A DNA stretch of 57,793 bases, from positions 1-57,793 of the forward strand of contig JAFDCZ010000003.1 of NCBI GenBank assembly GCA_019312665.1. The letters are read 5' to 3'. The position numbers and the translations under genes were made by a program. This document shows positions 44,727-54,582 of the stretch, piece by piece. Under the pieces are notes generated by a model. The model saw only the letters and a list, made by a program, of their open reading frames with translations, did not search any database and had not been told where the DNA came from. The DNA comes from Deltaproteobacteria bacterium (lineage in GTDB: Bacteria; Myxococcota_A; UBA9160; UBA6930). Each line of letters opens with the position of its first letter. The stretch's first letter is position 1.

Positions 44727-47700
44727 TCAGCCCCCCGCCGAATAGGCCCCGCCGCTTGCGGAAACGGGCTCCGAACCCGCTGGTTCCGAACTCGCGCGCT
44801 CCGCCTCTTCCTCTACCGTCAGCGCGTCGCGCCGCAGCAGGCGGCTGAGATCCTCGAGGATCAGGTACGATGCCGGGACGAGCAGTAGCGAGATCACGGC
44901 GGCGAAGATCACGCCGAAGGCGAGTGACGTCGCCATCGGGATCAGGAACTGTGCCGACAGGCTCCCCTCCGTCAGCAGCGGGGCCAGGCCGGCAAAGGTC
45001 GTGATGGCGGTCAGCACGATCGGCCGGAAGCGGGCCACGCCGGCCTCGCACACGGCCTCCCTCACGGAGAGACCCCTGGCGCGGCACGTGTTGATGTAGT
45101 GCACGAGCACGAGGCTCGCGTTCACCACGACTCCGGACAATGCGATGACGCCGAAGACGCTCATCATCGAGAGGTTGCCCAGGGCCGGTGCAAACGCGCT
45201 CATCACCCGATGGCCAAAGATCGCACCCACGATCCCGAAGGGGATCACCGCCATGATGATGAAGGGCTGGCCATAGGACCGAAGTGGTACTGCCAGCAGA
45301 GCGTAGATGACGACCAGCGCGAATCCGAAGTTGCGCAGCAAAGCCTTGAGCGTCTTCTGCTGCTCGCGCTGTTCGCCCTCGAGGTCGAAACGCAGGCCGG
45401 GATGGTCGACCAGCAGCTTCGGCAGGAACTCGCGGCTCAGGTCGGCGAGCACGGCGTTGGCGTTGCCCTTGGTCTGGTCGACGTCGGCGGTCACATTGAT
45501 GACGCGACTTCGATCGGCCCGTTTGATGGTCGCAAAGCCGCGGCCGTAGTCCGCCTTGGCCACAGCGTAGAAGGGCACCTCGCCACCACCGGGCGCGCGG
45601 ATGCGCAGGTTCTGGAGGTCTTCGAGCGAGCGACGCTGGCTGCGCGGGTAGCGCACCATCACTCGGATGTCGTCGCGGCCCCGCTGGATGCGCTGCGCCT
45701 CTTCCCCGTAGAAGGCTTGCCGCACCTGGCTTGAAAGGTCGTCGAGGGTGATGCCAAGAGGCTCCGCCGTGGGCAGCAGCGAGAGCTTGATCTCGCGCTT
45801 GCCCGATTGGAAGCTGTCAGTGATGTCGAAGACACCGGGATACTCGGCCAGCTTGCTCTTCAGACGCTCGGCGGCCTCTTCGAGGCCTTTCACGTCAGGC
45901 GACGAGAGCTGCAAATCGATGGGGTCGCCCACGCTGAACAGATCCGAGGCGTAGACCAACTCGTCCACGTCGGGGATCTCCGGCGTCAGCTCTCGCCAGC
46001 GGCGCGCAACTTCCTTGGACGCGAGGGGGCGCACATCGCCACCGAGTAGCTCGATGGAGACCTCCCCCAGGTGGCTGTCGCCGGGGGCGTTGCCCGAGAG
46101 GGTCGGGCGGCCACCGCTGCTCGAGGGCTGCTGCCCGACCGAAGCGAACACGTTCTCGACGATGACTGCGCCCGTCTCGGCCTCGAGCTGCGCTTGCAAC
46201 TGTATGGCGGCGGCCTCGAGCTGCGCGACCGCCTGGGCCGTAGCGGAGGCTGGTGTGCCGAGCGGCATGACGAGGCGAGCTGAAACGTAGTCGCTCTCGA
46301 CGGGCGGGAAGAACGAGAACTTCATGCGGCCCGTTCCAACGTAGGCGACGGTGAAAGCGAGCACGGCCACGCCGGTTGCCAGTGTCGCGTAGCGCCACTC
46401 GAGAACGAAGCCGAGTGCCGGACGGTACACACGGTCGGCGAAGCGCTCGAGGCTTCCCGCGAGTTGTGCCTGGAGCCGCCGCCAGCGTGCAGAGATCGAG
46501 TCGCCCTCCATCTTCGCTTCCGCCGCCTCACCGCGCTCGAGCTTCATGTGACCCAGGTGGGCCGGCAGCACCAGCTGCGATTCCACCAGCGAAAGGAAGA
46601 GGCAGACGATCACCACGAGGCCGATGGCACCGAAGACCTGACCGAACGGGCCAGGTGAGAGAATCATCGGCATGAACGCCACCACCGTCGTGAGCACGCC
46701 GAAGATCACCGGGATGGCCACTTCCTGCGCGCCCTGGATGGCGGATTGAAGCGGGTCTTCGCCCTTTTCCTGATGGCGATGCACGTTCTCGCCGATCACG
46801 ACGGCGTCGTCGACCAGGATGCCGAGCACCAGGATGAACGCAAACAGCGAGATCACGTCGATCGAGATGTCCAGGATGGGGAACATGGCGAGCGCGCCGG
46901 CGAAGGCGATGGGCACGCCAATCGACACCCAGAAGGCGAGCCGCAGGCGCAGAAAGAGGGCGAGCAACACGAACACCAGCAAGAAGCCGGTGCGGCCGTT
47001 CTCGAGCAGGATGCGCAGCCGATCGCGCAGTACCTCGGAACCGTCGCGCCACACGGTAAGCGAGACCCCATCGGGCAGGCGAAGGCGGGCCTCCTCGACA
47101 TACGCCTTCACTGTTTCCACCAGCTCGAGCACCTTCTGGTCGCCCACGCGGTAGACGGTGATCAGCACGGCCGGCTCGCCGTTGAAACGCGCCGAGACTT
47201 CCTCTTCATCGAAGCCGTCGACCACATTGGCCACGTCGCTCAGCATCAGACGTGTACCGTCGGGGCGCGTCAGCACCACGATCTCCTCGAACTCATGCCC
47301 GAGGTAGGCCTGGCCCTTGGTGCGCAACAGCACCTCGCCGGCCGCGGTCTTGATCGAGCCACCCGGGCGATCCAGCGACCCGCGCGAGACGGCGCGCACC
47401 ACATCATCGAAGCTGATGCCGTGGCGCCGCAGCGAATCCTCGGGCACCTCGATCGAGATCTCGTACGGTCGCGCTGCCGCAAGCTCGACCTGGGTCACGC
47501 CTTCCAGCGCGGAGATCTCGTCGCGCACCCGCTCGCCGAATATCTTGAGTGCGCGCTCCGAGAGGTCGCCCGAGAGCGCGATCTGCAGCGCGTTTCGGCG
47601 GATCTCGAAGTGTGAGACCACAGGGCGCTCGGTGTCTTCCGGGAAGGTGGTGATCGAATCCACCTCGTTCTTGATCTCGGCGAGCGCGCGGTCGATCGGG

Positions 47701-47999
47701 TAGCCAGCGATCAGCTCGGCCGAGACCCCACAGTTCCCCTCGGCGGCGCTCGAGGTGATCTTCTCCACGCCCGAGAGGCCCTGGATCTCTTCCTCGATGC
47801 GTACGCAGACGCCTTCCTCGACTTCCTCGGGCGTGGCACCGAGAAACGGCACACCGATCGAGATCACATCGATCTCGAGGTCAGGGAAGCTCTTCTGGTT
47901 GGTCAGCGGTAGCGAGGCGATGCCGCCTACCACGAGCAGCGCCATCAACAAGTTGGCGGCGACGTGGTTCTGGGCGAACCAGGCGATGATGCGCTTCAC
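44727..47999 (-). CDS. RND family efflux permease
   Basis: 1090 residues with the AcrB-like layout: an N-terminal helix (FAQNHVAANLLMALLVVGG), a periplasmic region, a block of helices with the proton-relay LVLGILVDDAVVIGENVHRH (paired Asp), and the same arrangement repeated in the second half (MMSVFGVIALSGVVVNASLV). It exports hydrophobic compounds by proton antiport together with an adaptor. The start overlaps the adaptor stop by four bases (ATGA type). No outer-membrane channel gene is next to it, so a TolC-like partner must be encoded elsewhere. It belongs to the HAE-type group, but the substrate is unknown. Confidence 0.93.
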   Translation of the reverse strand: MKRIIAWFAQNHVAANLLMALLVVGGIASLPLTNQKSFPDLEIDVISIGVPFLGATPEEVEEGVCVRIEEEIQGLSGVEKITSSAAEGNCGVSAELIAGYPIDRALAEIKNEVDSITTFPEDTERPVVSHFEIRRNALQIALSGDLSERALKIFGERVRDEISALEGVTQVELAAARPYEISIEVPEDSLRRHGISFDDVVRAVSRGSLDRPGGSIKTAAGEVLLRTKGQAYLGHEFEEIVVLTRPDGTRLMLSDVANVVDGFDEEEVSARFNGEPAVLITVYRVGDQKVLELVETVKAYVEEARLRLPDGVSLTVWRDGSEVLRDRLRILLENGRTGFLLVFVLLALFLRLRLAFWVSIGVPIAFAGALAMFPILDISIDVISLFAFILVLGILVDDAVVIGENVHRHQEKGEDPLQSAIQGAQEVAIPVIFGVLTTVVAFMPMILSPGPFGQVFGAIGLVVIVCLFLSLVESQLVLPAHLGHMKLERGEAAEAKMEGDSISARWRRLQAQLAGSLERFADRVYRPALGFVLEWRYATLATGVAVLAFTVAYVGTGRMKFSFFPPVESDYVSARLVMPLGTPASATAQAVAQLEAAAIQLQAQLEAETGAVIVENVFASVGQQPSSSGGRPTLSGNAPGDSHLGEVSIELLGGDVRPLASKEVARRWRELTPEIPDVDELVYASDLFSVGDPIDLQLSSPDVKGLEEAAERLKSKLAEYPGVFDITDSFQSGKREIKLSLLPTAEPLGITLDDLSSQVRQAFYGEEAQRIQRGRDDIRVMVRYPRSQRRSLEDLQNLRIRAPGGGEVPFYAVAKADYGRGFATIKRADRSRVINVTADVDQTKGNANAVLADLSREFLPKLLVDHPGLRFDLEGEQREQQKTLKALLRNFGFALVVIYALLAVPLRSYGQPFIIMAVIPFGIVGAIFGHRVMSAFAPALGNLSMMSVFGVIALSGVVVNASLVLVHYINTCRARGLSVREAVCEAGVARFRPIVLTAITTFAGLAPLLTEGSLSAQFLIPMATSLAFGVIFAAVISLLLVPASYLILEDLSRLLRRDALTVEEEAERASSEPAGSEPVSASGGAYSAGG

Positions 48000-49288
48000 G
48001 ACGCGGGTGTCTCTGCGACCGGTGCCTGGGCCGATGCCGGATCGTCGCTAGGCGCGGCTGCGGTCTCGTCGGTGCCGGAGCCGCCGGCCACGCGCACGCG
48101 CATGCCCTCGACCACCGCGCGCAGCGGCGAGACGCAGACCCGGTCGCCGGCAACCAGGCCCGCACCCACCACGGCGACCTCGGGCTCCGTGCGGATCACC
48201 TCCACGGGGCGGATGTGCAGGCGCCCTTCGGCATCGACCACGTAGACCTCTTCGGGCGCATTCGGGTCCATCGGATTGCCCGAGCGGAGAGCAGCCCGGG
48301 GCAGCACGAAGACGTCGCGCGCCAAGCGGCCCTGGATCTCAGCGCGAACAAAGAGCCCCACGGCGAGGGGCACGGGTTCCGTCTCGGCGTGCATGCCATA
48401 GGGGTCGGCAACCTGCGCCACCACCTGGACCATGCGCGTCTGCGGATCGATCTCGCCCGCGGTGCGAACGACTCGGCCCTGCCACGCCTGCTCGCTGCCC
48501 GCGAACTCGGCGCGCAGCACCACCTCGGGGCCGGTCACGGGAAGCGCGTCTTCTTCGCCGGTCTCCCCACTGTGCCGCTGCGGGCTGCGGGGAACGTCCA
48601 CATAACGAAGCTCACGGTCGGGCACCGGCAGCGACACCTCCGCGAAATCGACGGCATACAACGTGGCGATGCTCTCACCGCGATTCACGAATTGCCCCGC
48701 ATCCACGCGCTCCCTGCGCACGCGGCCTTCGAAGGGTGCTCGCAGGGTCGTACGCGCCAGATCGCGCTCTGCGCGTTCGAGCCGCGCCTTCGCCTCGTCG
48801 AGCACCGCCGCAGCCACCCGGGCCGCATTCTCCGCATCGTCGACGCGCGTCTGCGAGGCCACACCTTTGTCTTTGAGCGTGCCTTGCCGGGTGATCTCCG
48901 TCTTCGCGCGTTGGTCCTCGCTCTGGGCGCGTGCAAGTGCCGCGCGCGCAGTCGCCCGTGCCACGCGGTAGTCGGCGGGCTCGATGCGCACGAGCGGATC
49001 GCCCTTGGCGAAGAAGCCGCCCGAGGCGAGGGCCGGGGAGATCCATTCCACCTCGCCGGCAACCTGCGGGACCAGCTCGGTTTCGTTGCGCGGCTCTACG
49101 GTGCCTTGGCTGCGCACGATGAAGCGCCAGGTGGTGGGCTTCGCCTCGACCACGCGCACCAGGGGCGTGACCTCCTCCGGGGGCTTGAGCTCGACTTCGG
49201 GGCGGGTGGCGATCAGTGCTGCGATGGCGACGACGCCCGCCGCGAGAATCGCGAGGGGCCAGATGAGCTTGGAGCTGGGACGGGGCAC
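47996..49288 (-). CDS. RND efflux periplasmic adaptor (membrane fusion protein)
   Basis: 430 residues. One N-terminal membrane segment (LIWPLAILAAGVVAIAALIA) anchors it. The lipoyl half-motif VRSQGTVEPRNETELVPQVA precedes the alpha-helical hairpin (about 120-195), and the second half-lipoyl is TTLRAPFEGRVRRERVDAGQ. Beta-barrel and membrane-proximal domains follow. It bridges the permease at 44727 and an outer-membrane channel. Its stop overlaps the permease start, so they form an operon. It is divergent from the His-rich exported protein, with 169 bases between the genes. Confidence 0.92.
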   Translation of the reverse strand: MPRPSSKLIWPLAILAAGVVAIAALIATRPEVELKPPEEVTPLVRVVEAKPTTWRFIVRSQGTVEPRNETELVPQVAGEVEWISPALASGGFFAKGDPLVRIEPADYRVARATARAALARAQSEDQRAKTEITRQGTLKDKGVASQTRVDDAENAARVAAAVLDEAKARLERAERDLARTTLRAPFEGRVRRERVDAGQFVNRGESIATLYAVDFAEVSLPVPDRELRYVDVPRSPQRHSGETGEEDALPVTGPEVVLRAEFAGSEQAWQGRVVRTAGEIDPQTRMVQVVAQVADPYGMHAETEPVPLAVGLFVRAEIQGRLARDVFVLPRAALRSGNPMDPNAPEEVYVVDAEGRLHIRPVEVIRTEPEVAVVGAGLVAGDRVCVSPLRAVVEGMRVRVAGGSGTDETAAAPSDDPASAQAPVAETPAS

Positions 49289-49457
49289 TCAGGGAACCTC
49301 GAGGATGCGGGGCGCGCATCGGGAACGTCTGAGCCTACCTCTTCTTCCGTCCTTCCCGTGGGGTCGGGTCCGTGTCGCGCGGGCCGGAGGTGCTTCCGGG
49401 CAGCCCCAACTCGTCCCCGGAGGCTCACCGAAGGAGCACCCCAAGCCCTACACCGGC

Positions 49458-49964
49458 ATGTGGTATGATCACCCCGTGTGGATCCGGACGATCCTCTGGC
49501 TGCTCGCTTCCATCACACTGGTAGCTGGCTCAGCCGCGGCTGAGAGCACCATCCTCGTCTGTCATGACGGGGACGAATGCAAGATCGTGCATTCCGATGC
49601 TGCTCCCAGCAGGGGCACCTACACCAAGGCGAGCGTCCCGACACCCGCGCCTCGACGGATTGCCCGCTACGACGACGAATCGCGAAACCATCGCATCGCC
49701 TATCCGAACGTGGGCTTGCGGCGATACATCATCGAACGCGATCACCGTCACCACAGCAGTTGCGGGCACGCCTACCAGCCGCGCTACCGGTCCAGTTACG
49801 GATACCGCTCCGGGCACCTGTACCGGGGCCATCGAGGCCGTTCCTACTACGGCAGAAGCTACGGCCGAGGCCATGGCCGGAGCTACGGAACAGGCCGCCA
49901 CCACCCGCGCCGCCACTCGAGGCACTCGCGCGGTCATCACCGCGGCCGACGCACGCGCTTCTAG
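49458..49964 (+). CDS. Exported basic His/Arg/Gly/Tyr-rich protein
   Basis: 168 residues from ATG 49458, or 162 from GTG 49476; the signal peptide (IRTILWLLASITLVAGSAAA) fits either. The mature protein has two Cys near its N-terminus (ILVCHDGDECKIV) and a C-terminal half of about 80 residues made almost only of Arg, His, Gly, Tyr and Ser, with repeated RSYYGRSYGRGHGRSYG-type units. This could bind metal (His) or nucleic acid or act in the cell surface matrix. No family is recognised. It is convergent with nqrM, leaving ten bases between stops. Confidence 0.55.
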   Translation: MWYDHPVWIRTILWLLASITLVAGSAAAESTILVCHDGDECKIVHSDAAPSRGTYTKASVPTPAPRRIARYDDESRNHRIAYPNVGLRRYIIERDHRHHSSCGHAYQPRYRSSYGYRSGHLYRGHRGRSYYGRSYGRGHGRSYGTGRHHPRRHSRHSRGHHRGRRTRF

Positions 49965-49974
49965 CGAGTGGCGG

Positions 49975-50163
49975 CTAGCTGGCGGCCTTCGCGTCCAGCT
50001 CCCGACGCAGTTTGCAACTGCGCGCCGCGAGCGGACTGCACTTGCAGGCCTTCCCGGTTCCGCCGCAGCTGCCCTGCAACCGCTTGCCCTGAACGATTAC
50101 GCCGAGGGCCATGCCGAGCGTGACGAGCCCGAACACGACGAGGGTGGCGAAGAAGGTGGCCAT
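49975..50163 (-). CDS. nqrM: NqrM, Na+-NQR maturation factor
   Basis: 62 residues: one membrane helix (LVVFGLVTLGMALGVIVQ) followed by GKRLQGSCGGTGKACKCS and a last Cys at 50. The QGSCGG start and four cysteines (33, 40, 42 and 50) are the pattern of NqrM, which delivers iron for the intramembrane Cys4 centre between NqrD and NqrE. It starts nine bases after the apbE stop and closes the nqr operon. Confidence 0.85.
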   Translation of the reverse strand: MATFFATLVVFGLVTLGMALGVIVQGKRLQGSCGGTGKACKCSPLAARSCKLRRELDAKAAS

Positions 50164-50172
50164 GCAGGGAGT

Positions 50173-51192
50173 CTACCGGGTCTGTCCTTCCACGTCGGGA
50201 GGAGCGGCTTCAGTGGCCCTCTCGACCACGCGCACTGGCGGGAAAGCTCCTGTGCTCCGGGTTGTGTAGCTGCCCGACTGGGTGCGCACGATGAAGTAGG
50301 CCGCGATGCCCAGGGCTTCGGCCACTTCCGGCCCCTCCTCGGGCCCGAGAACGGTCAGGGCGGTCGCCCAGGCGTCGGCCGTCGCCGCGTCTTCATGCAC
50401 GACGCTGACCGAAGCGAGGGCGTGGGATACGGGGCGGCCGACACGCGGATCGACGATATGCGTGAGCCGTTCGCCCTCCTGTTCGTAGAAGCTGCGGTAG
50501 TCGCCCGAAGTCGCCATCGACACATCCAGGAGCTCGACCACGCCATGAACGGCCCGGCCGTCGGGTTCTGGGCGCTCGATGGCAAGGCGCCAGGGGCCTC
50601 CTCCCGGGCGCTCACCGCGGGCGCTCACTTCTCCGCCGACCTCGACCAGGAAGCGCTCGTGACCAAGCAGCGAGAGTGCCCTGGCGGCCTCGTCCACCCC
50701 GAAGCCCTTGGCGATCGCAGATAGATCGACCTCGAGCTTCGGATGGCCCTTGCTCGCCGTCCGGCCGACCAGATCGAGCTCGAGCCGCTCGAACCCGACC
50801 CGCGCGCGGAGCAGAGCGAGCGCCGCTTCGTTGGGGCCCGCTCCGGGCAACCGTGCCCCTGCCCCGAAACCCCAGGCCGCAACGAGCGGGCGCACGGTCA
50901 CGTCGAATGCGCCACCGCTTGCTGCGCTCACCTCCTGTGCGAGCGCCATCACCCGCAGCGTTCCGTCCGAGAGCCCGAAGGGCTCCGCGCTCTCATGGGC
51001 GTTGAAGCGGGAGAGCTCCGAATCGGGATCCCAGGTCGACATCGCTGCATTGACCGCATCCAGCCGCGCCTGGACCGCCTCCCGTGCTTTTGGATCCGGC
51101 CGGGCGAGCGTCACCGACCAGGTCGTTCCCATCGTCTCGCCCGCGAGCAGCGTCTGCGCGGGAGCACCGCACCAGAGCGTGCGCGCAGTCAA
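50173..51192 (-). CDS. apbE: ApbE, FAD:protein FMN transferase
   Basis: 339 residues from TTG 51192. The same frame continues upstream to a CTG at 51246 and includes a hydrophobic run (LLPIFLLVLLVLTARTLWC) that looks like a signal, so the true start is probably further 5' with a non-ATG codon. Signatures: GETMGTTWSVTLA, VDLSAIAKGFGVDEAA, MATSGDYRSF and LTHIVDPRVGRPVS. ApbE attaches FMN covalently to Thr in NqrB and NqrC in the membrane-external compartment. It lies 76 bases after the nqrF stop and before nqrM, giving the operon its own flavinylation enzyme. Confidence 0.92.
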   Translation of the reverse strand: MTARTLWCGAPAQTLLAGETMGTTWSVTLARPDPKAREAVQARLDAVNAAMSTWDPDSELSRFNAHESAEPFGLSDGTLRVMALAQEVSAASGGAFDVTVRPLVAAWGFGAGARLPGAGPNEAALALLRARVGFERLELDLVGRTASKGHPKLEVDLSAIAKGFGVDEAARALSLLGHERFLVEVGGEVSARGERPGGGPWRLAIERPEPDGRAVHGVVELLDVSMATSGDYRSFYEQEGERLTHIVDPRVGRPVSHALASVSVVHEDAATADAWATALTVLGPEEGPEVAEALGIAAYFIVRTQSGSYTTRSTGAFPPVRVVERATEAAPPDVEGQTR

Positions 51193-51268
51193 GACCAGGA
51201 GGACGAGCAGGAAGATCGGAAGAAGACGCTTGGCCCGGGGCGTCAGCGCTTCGGGGCGGGGCGTTGGC

Positions 51269-52495
51269 CTAGCCTCCGAAATCGTCGAACATGACGTTCT
51301 CGGGCTCGACTCCCAGCTCGTCGAGCATCTTCTTGCAGGCGTCGATCATCATCGGCGGGCCACACAGGTAGTACTCGATCTCTTCCGGCTCGGGATGGTC
51401 CTTCAGGTAGTTGTCGTAGAGCACCTGATGGATGAAGCCGGTCAGGCCTGCCCAATTGTCTTCGGGCTGGGGCTCCGAGAGTGCCAGGTGCCAGTCGAAG
51501 TTCTCATTCTCGGCGGCGATCGAATCGAAGTCCTCGTTGTAGAAAGCCTCGCGCAGGGAACGAGCGCCGTACCAGAAGGTGACCTTACGATCGGCATGCA
51601 AGCGACGGAATTGATCGAAGATGTGGGAGCGCATCGGCGCCATGCCCGCACCGCCACCGATGAAGCACATCTCGTTGCCGGTTTCGCGGGCGAAGAACTC
51701 ACCGAAGGGGCCGGAGATCACGACCTCGTCGCCGGGCTTCAAATTGAAGATGTAGGAAGACATCTGGCCCGGCGGAACATCCGGGGCGCTCGGCGGCGGC
51801 GAGGCGATCCGGACATTCAACATGATGATGTCCTTCTCGTCCGGGTAGCTCGCCATCGAGTAGGCCCGCGAGACCTCCTCACTCACCTTGGACTCATATC
51901 GCCACAGGTTGAACTTGTCCCAATCGCCCCGGTATTCCTCCTCCACGTCCATGTCTCCATATTGGACGACGTGGGGCGGGCACTCGATCTGGATGTAGCC
52001 ACCGGCTCGGAAGGGCACTTCTTCGCCTTCCGGAAGCTCGAGGATCAATTCCTTGATGAAGGTCGCCACATTGTGGTTGGAGCGGACCCGGCAAGTCCAC
52101 TTCCGGACGTCGAAGACCTCCGCCGGAAGCACGATCTCCATGTCTTCCTTCACCTTCACCTGGCAAGCCAGACGCTCTCCCGCGCGGGCTTCCTTCGAGG
52201 TGATGTGGGAGGTCTCGGTGGGAAGCAGCGCTCCGCCCCCGGATTCGACGTGGCAACGGCACACACCGCAAGTGCCCTTTCCGCCGCAGGCCGACGGAAT
52301 GAAGATGCCATTGGCCGCCAGGGTCGAAAGCAACGTGTCGCCCGCGTTCACCTGCAGAGCTTTGGAATCATCATCGTTGATCCCTACCCGAACCTTGCCG
52401 CCGGGCGAGAGGTACGCCTTCACGATCAGGAGCATCACCGTCAGCAGGACGATGATGACGGTGAAGCCAACCATTCCAAAGACGACGGTATTCAC
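51269..52495 (-). CDS. nqrF: Na+-NQR subunit F (NADH-oxidising, 2Fe-2S and FAD)
   Basis: 408 residues. An N-terminal membrane helix is followed by a ferredoxin domain with Cys70, Cys76, Cys79 and Cys111 ([11 protein letters not shown] then RLACQV). A ferredoxin-reductase domain follows, with the FAD motif [12 protein letters not shown] and NADH-binding [15 protein letters not shown] and LCGPPMM. It takes electrons from NADH and passes them to the membrane subunits, driving Na+ export. It lies 28 bases downstream of nqrE and is the sixth gene of the operon. Length and cysteine spacing match the Vibrio enzyme. Confidence 0.96.
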   Translation of the reverse strand: MNTVVFGMVGFTVIIVLLTVMLLIVKAYLSPGGKVRVGINDDDSKALQVNAGDTLLSTLAANGIFIPSACGGKGTCGVCRCHVESGGGALLPTETSHITSKEARAGERLACQVKVKEDMEIVLPAEVFDVRKWTCRVRSNHNVATFIKELILELPEGEEVPFRAGGYIQIECPPHVVQYGDMDVEEEYRGDWDKFNLWRYESKVSEEVSRAYSMASYPDEKDIIMLNVRIASPPPSAPDVPPGQMSSYIFNLKPGDEVVISGPFGEFFARETGNEMCFIGGGAGMAPMRSHIFDQFRRLHADRKVTFWYGARSLREAFYNEDFDSIAAENENFDWHLALSEPQPEDNWAGLTGFIHQVLYDNYLKDHPEPEEIEYYLCGPPMMIDACKKMLDELGVEPENVMFDDFGG

Positions 52496-52523
52496 GAAGC
52501 GCTCCCGTTCCCAGCTCGAGTTG

Positions 52524-53138
52524 CTAGAGCTGGATACCCGAGAAGGACATGAAGGCGATCGCCATCAGCCCAACGGTGATGAAGGTAATGCCCAGCCCAC
52601 GCAGGGGAGCTGGTACGTCGTTGTATCGCAGGCGCTCGCGCACGGCGGCGAGCGCGACGATCGCCAGGGCCCAGCCGACGCCCGCGCCAACACCGTAGAC
52701 GGTCGCTTCGCCCAGCGTGTAGTCACGCTGCACCATGAAGAGAGCGCCACCCAGGATCGCGCAGTTCACGGCGATCAATGGCAGGAAGACACCGAGCGTG
52801 CCGTACAATGCTGGCGCGAAGCGGTCGATCACCATCTCGACGATCTGGGTCACTGCGGCGATCGTGCCGATCAGCACGAGGTAGCTCAGGAAGGAGAGGT
52901 TTACGTTTTCGCCGCCCGGCAACCAGGAAAGTGCGCCCTCTTCGAGGAAGCTCTTGACCAGGATCTGGTTCAGCGGCGTCGTGAGGCCCAGCACGAAGAT
53001 GACTGCGGCACCCAGGCCGATCGCGGTTTCCACCTTCCGCGAGACGGCCAGGAACGAGCACATGCCGAGGAAGAAGGCCAAGGCCATGTTCTCGACGAAG
53101 ATCGCCTTGGTCGCGAGGCTGAGATAGTGCTCCAACAT
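52524..53138 (-). CDS. nqrE: Na+-NQR subunit E
   Basis: 204 residues, almost all membrane helices (about six). Conserved Cys lies in [16 protein letters not shown] and in [16 protein letters not shown]. Together with the two in NqrD these four hold the intramembrane iron-sulfur centre that takes electrons from NqrF to NqrC. Its ATG overlaps the nqrD stop by one base (TGATG). Confidence 0.95.
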   Translation of the reverse strand: MLEHYLSLATKAIFVENMALAFFLGMCSFLAVSRKVETAIGLGAAVIFVLGLTTPLNQILVKSFLEEGALSWLPGGENVNLSFLSYLVLIGTIAAVTQIVEMVIDRFAPALYGTLGVFLPLIAVNCAILGGALFMVQRDYTLGEATVYGVGAGVGWALAIVALAAVRERLRYNDVPAPLRGLGITFITVGLMAIAFMSFSGIQL

Positions 53139-53803
53139 CAGCGCAGCTCACTATCGTGGGCGGTCTCGAGCAGACCGACGTGGAATTCCTCTTCGACCTG
53201 CTCGGGGCGGAAGGACCGAACCGCCCAGATGAAGCACCCGATCAGGATGAACGCGGCCGGGGCCAACACCATCAAACCGTTCGGCACGTACCAGCCGCCT
53301 TCCGAGACGGTCTGGAAGACTGTGATGCCGAAGAGCTTGCCGGAACCGATCAGCTCCCGGAAGAAGGCGACGACGATCAGCACGAGGCCATAGCCCGCGC
53401 CGTTGCCGATGGCATCGAGGAAGCTCGGCCAGGGTTTGTTCTGCATCGCGAAGGCTTCGGCCCGGCCCATGATGATGCAGTTCGTGATGATCAGACCGAC
53501 GAAGACCGAAAGCTGGAGGCTGACGTCGTAGAGGAAGGCCCGAAGGAACTGGTCGGCAATCATCACCATCGAGGCGATGATCGTCAGCTGGGCGATGATG
53601 CGTACGCTTCCGGGGATCTGCTTGCGGAGCAGGCTCACCGAGACCGACGAAGCCGCCAGCACGAAGACCACGGCCAGCGTCATCACGACGGCGTTCTTCA
53701 ACTGGGTCGTGACGGCCAACGCCGAGCAGATGCCCAGCACCTGGAGCCCAATCGGATTGTTGTCGATCAACGGATCGAGCAGGATTTCCCGTGTCGTGCT
53801 CAT
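53138..53803 (-). CDS. nqrD: Na+-NQR subunit D
   Basis: 221 residues with about six membrane helices. The cysteine-containing motifs are [17 protein letters not shown] and [20 protein letters not shown], the partner half of the Cys4 iron centre with NqrE. The N-terminal [16 protein letters not shown] is standard. Its start overlaps the nqrC stop by four bases (ATGA), and its stop overlaps the nqrE start. Confidence 0.95.
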   Translation of the reverse strand: MSTTREILLDPLIDNNPIGLQVLGICSALAVTTQLKNAVVMTLAVVFVLAASSVSVSLLRKQIPGSVRIIAQLTIIASMVMIADQFLRAFLYDVSLQLSVFVGLIITNCIIMGRAEAFAMQNKPWPSFLDAIGNGAGYGLVLIVVAFFRELIGSGKLFGITVFQTVSEGGWYVPNGLMVLAPAAFILIGCFIWAVRSFRPEQVEEEFHVGLLETAHDSELR

Positions 53804-54582
53804 CCCATCTCTCCCTGCTTGCGCAGCTCGGCCAGGTAGGGGCCGAAGCCACCCCGCCCGAGCCAGAACTTCAACATGTTCGTCACGCCGTTGGAGGTAA
53901 GCGTGGCGCCGGAAAGGCCGTCGACCCGGAACGGGTCCTTATCCACGGAACCCGCCGCGCCTTTGGCAACGCGAAGCTGCGGTGCACCTTTGACATCGAA
54001 GACCTGTCGGCCCGGCCAACGTGCCTTCCAGCGGACATTGTCGACCTCACCGCCGAGCCCCGGCGTCTCCGCGTGGGAGTAGAAGGTGATGCCCTTGACC
54101 GTCTGAAGATCCGCTTCGATGGCCAGGTAGCCGTAGAGGGTGGACCAGAGCCCGTAGCCTTCGATCGGAAGAACGAAACCCGTGACCTCGTCGCCATCCT
54201 TGATCAGGTAGACCACGGCATGGTTCGGAACCCGCCGCACCTTCGCGCGGTTCGTCTCAGCCGAGCGACTTCGCTCGGGATCCTTCGCCGCCTTGCGCTG
54301 ATCGAAGGAGAGCGGATCGATGCCGTCGGCCACCTGGCCGGTGGCCAGCTCGACCACGATCGCTTCGAGACCTGCCTCGAAGCGCCCGCTCAGCTCCTCC
54401 GGCGAGAGGGTTTCGCCCGGCTTGGCCAGGCCGGCCACACCGAGCACGTTCTTGATGCGATCGAGGCGTTTGTTCTCTTCCTGGCGATCGTGCAACGAGA
54501 CCGCCACGGCCGAGACCACGACCGAGAACACGACGCAGAGCAGCGTCGTGAAGATCACCGTGTGGCGCGTACTATGCTCCAC
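53800..54582 (-). CDS. nqrC: Na+-NQR subunit C (covalent FMN)
   Basis: 260 residues. One N-terminal membrane helix ([20 protein letters not shown]) is followed by a soluble domain ending in the FMN attachment motif [13 protein letters not shown], where the Thr carries FMN added by Apb[17 protein letters not shown] and [13 protein letters not shown] are conserved. It carries electrons between the iron centre and NqrB. It overlaps the nqrB stop by 11 bases. Confidence 0.95.
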   Translation of the reverse strand: MEHSTRHTVIFTTLLCVVFSVVVSAVAVSLHDRQEENKRLDRIKNVLGVAGLAKPGETLSPEELSGRFEAGLEAIVVELATGQVADGIDPLSFDQRKAAKDPERSRSAETNRAKVRRVPNHAVVYLIKDGDEVTGFVLPIEGYGLWSTLYGYLAIEADLQTVKGITFYSHAETPGLGGEVDNVRWKARWPGRQVFDVKGAPQLRVAKGAAGSVDKDPFRVDGLSGATLTSNGVTNMLKFWLGRGGFGPYLAELRKQGEMG

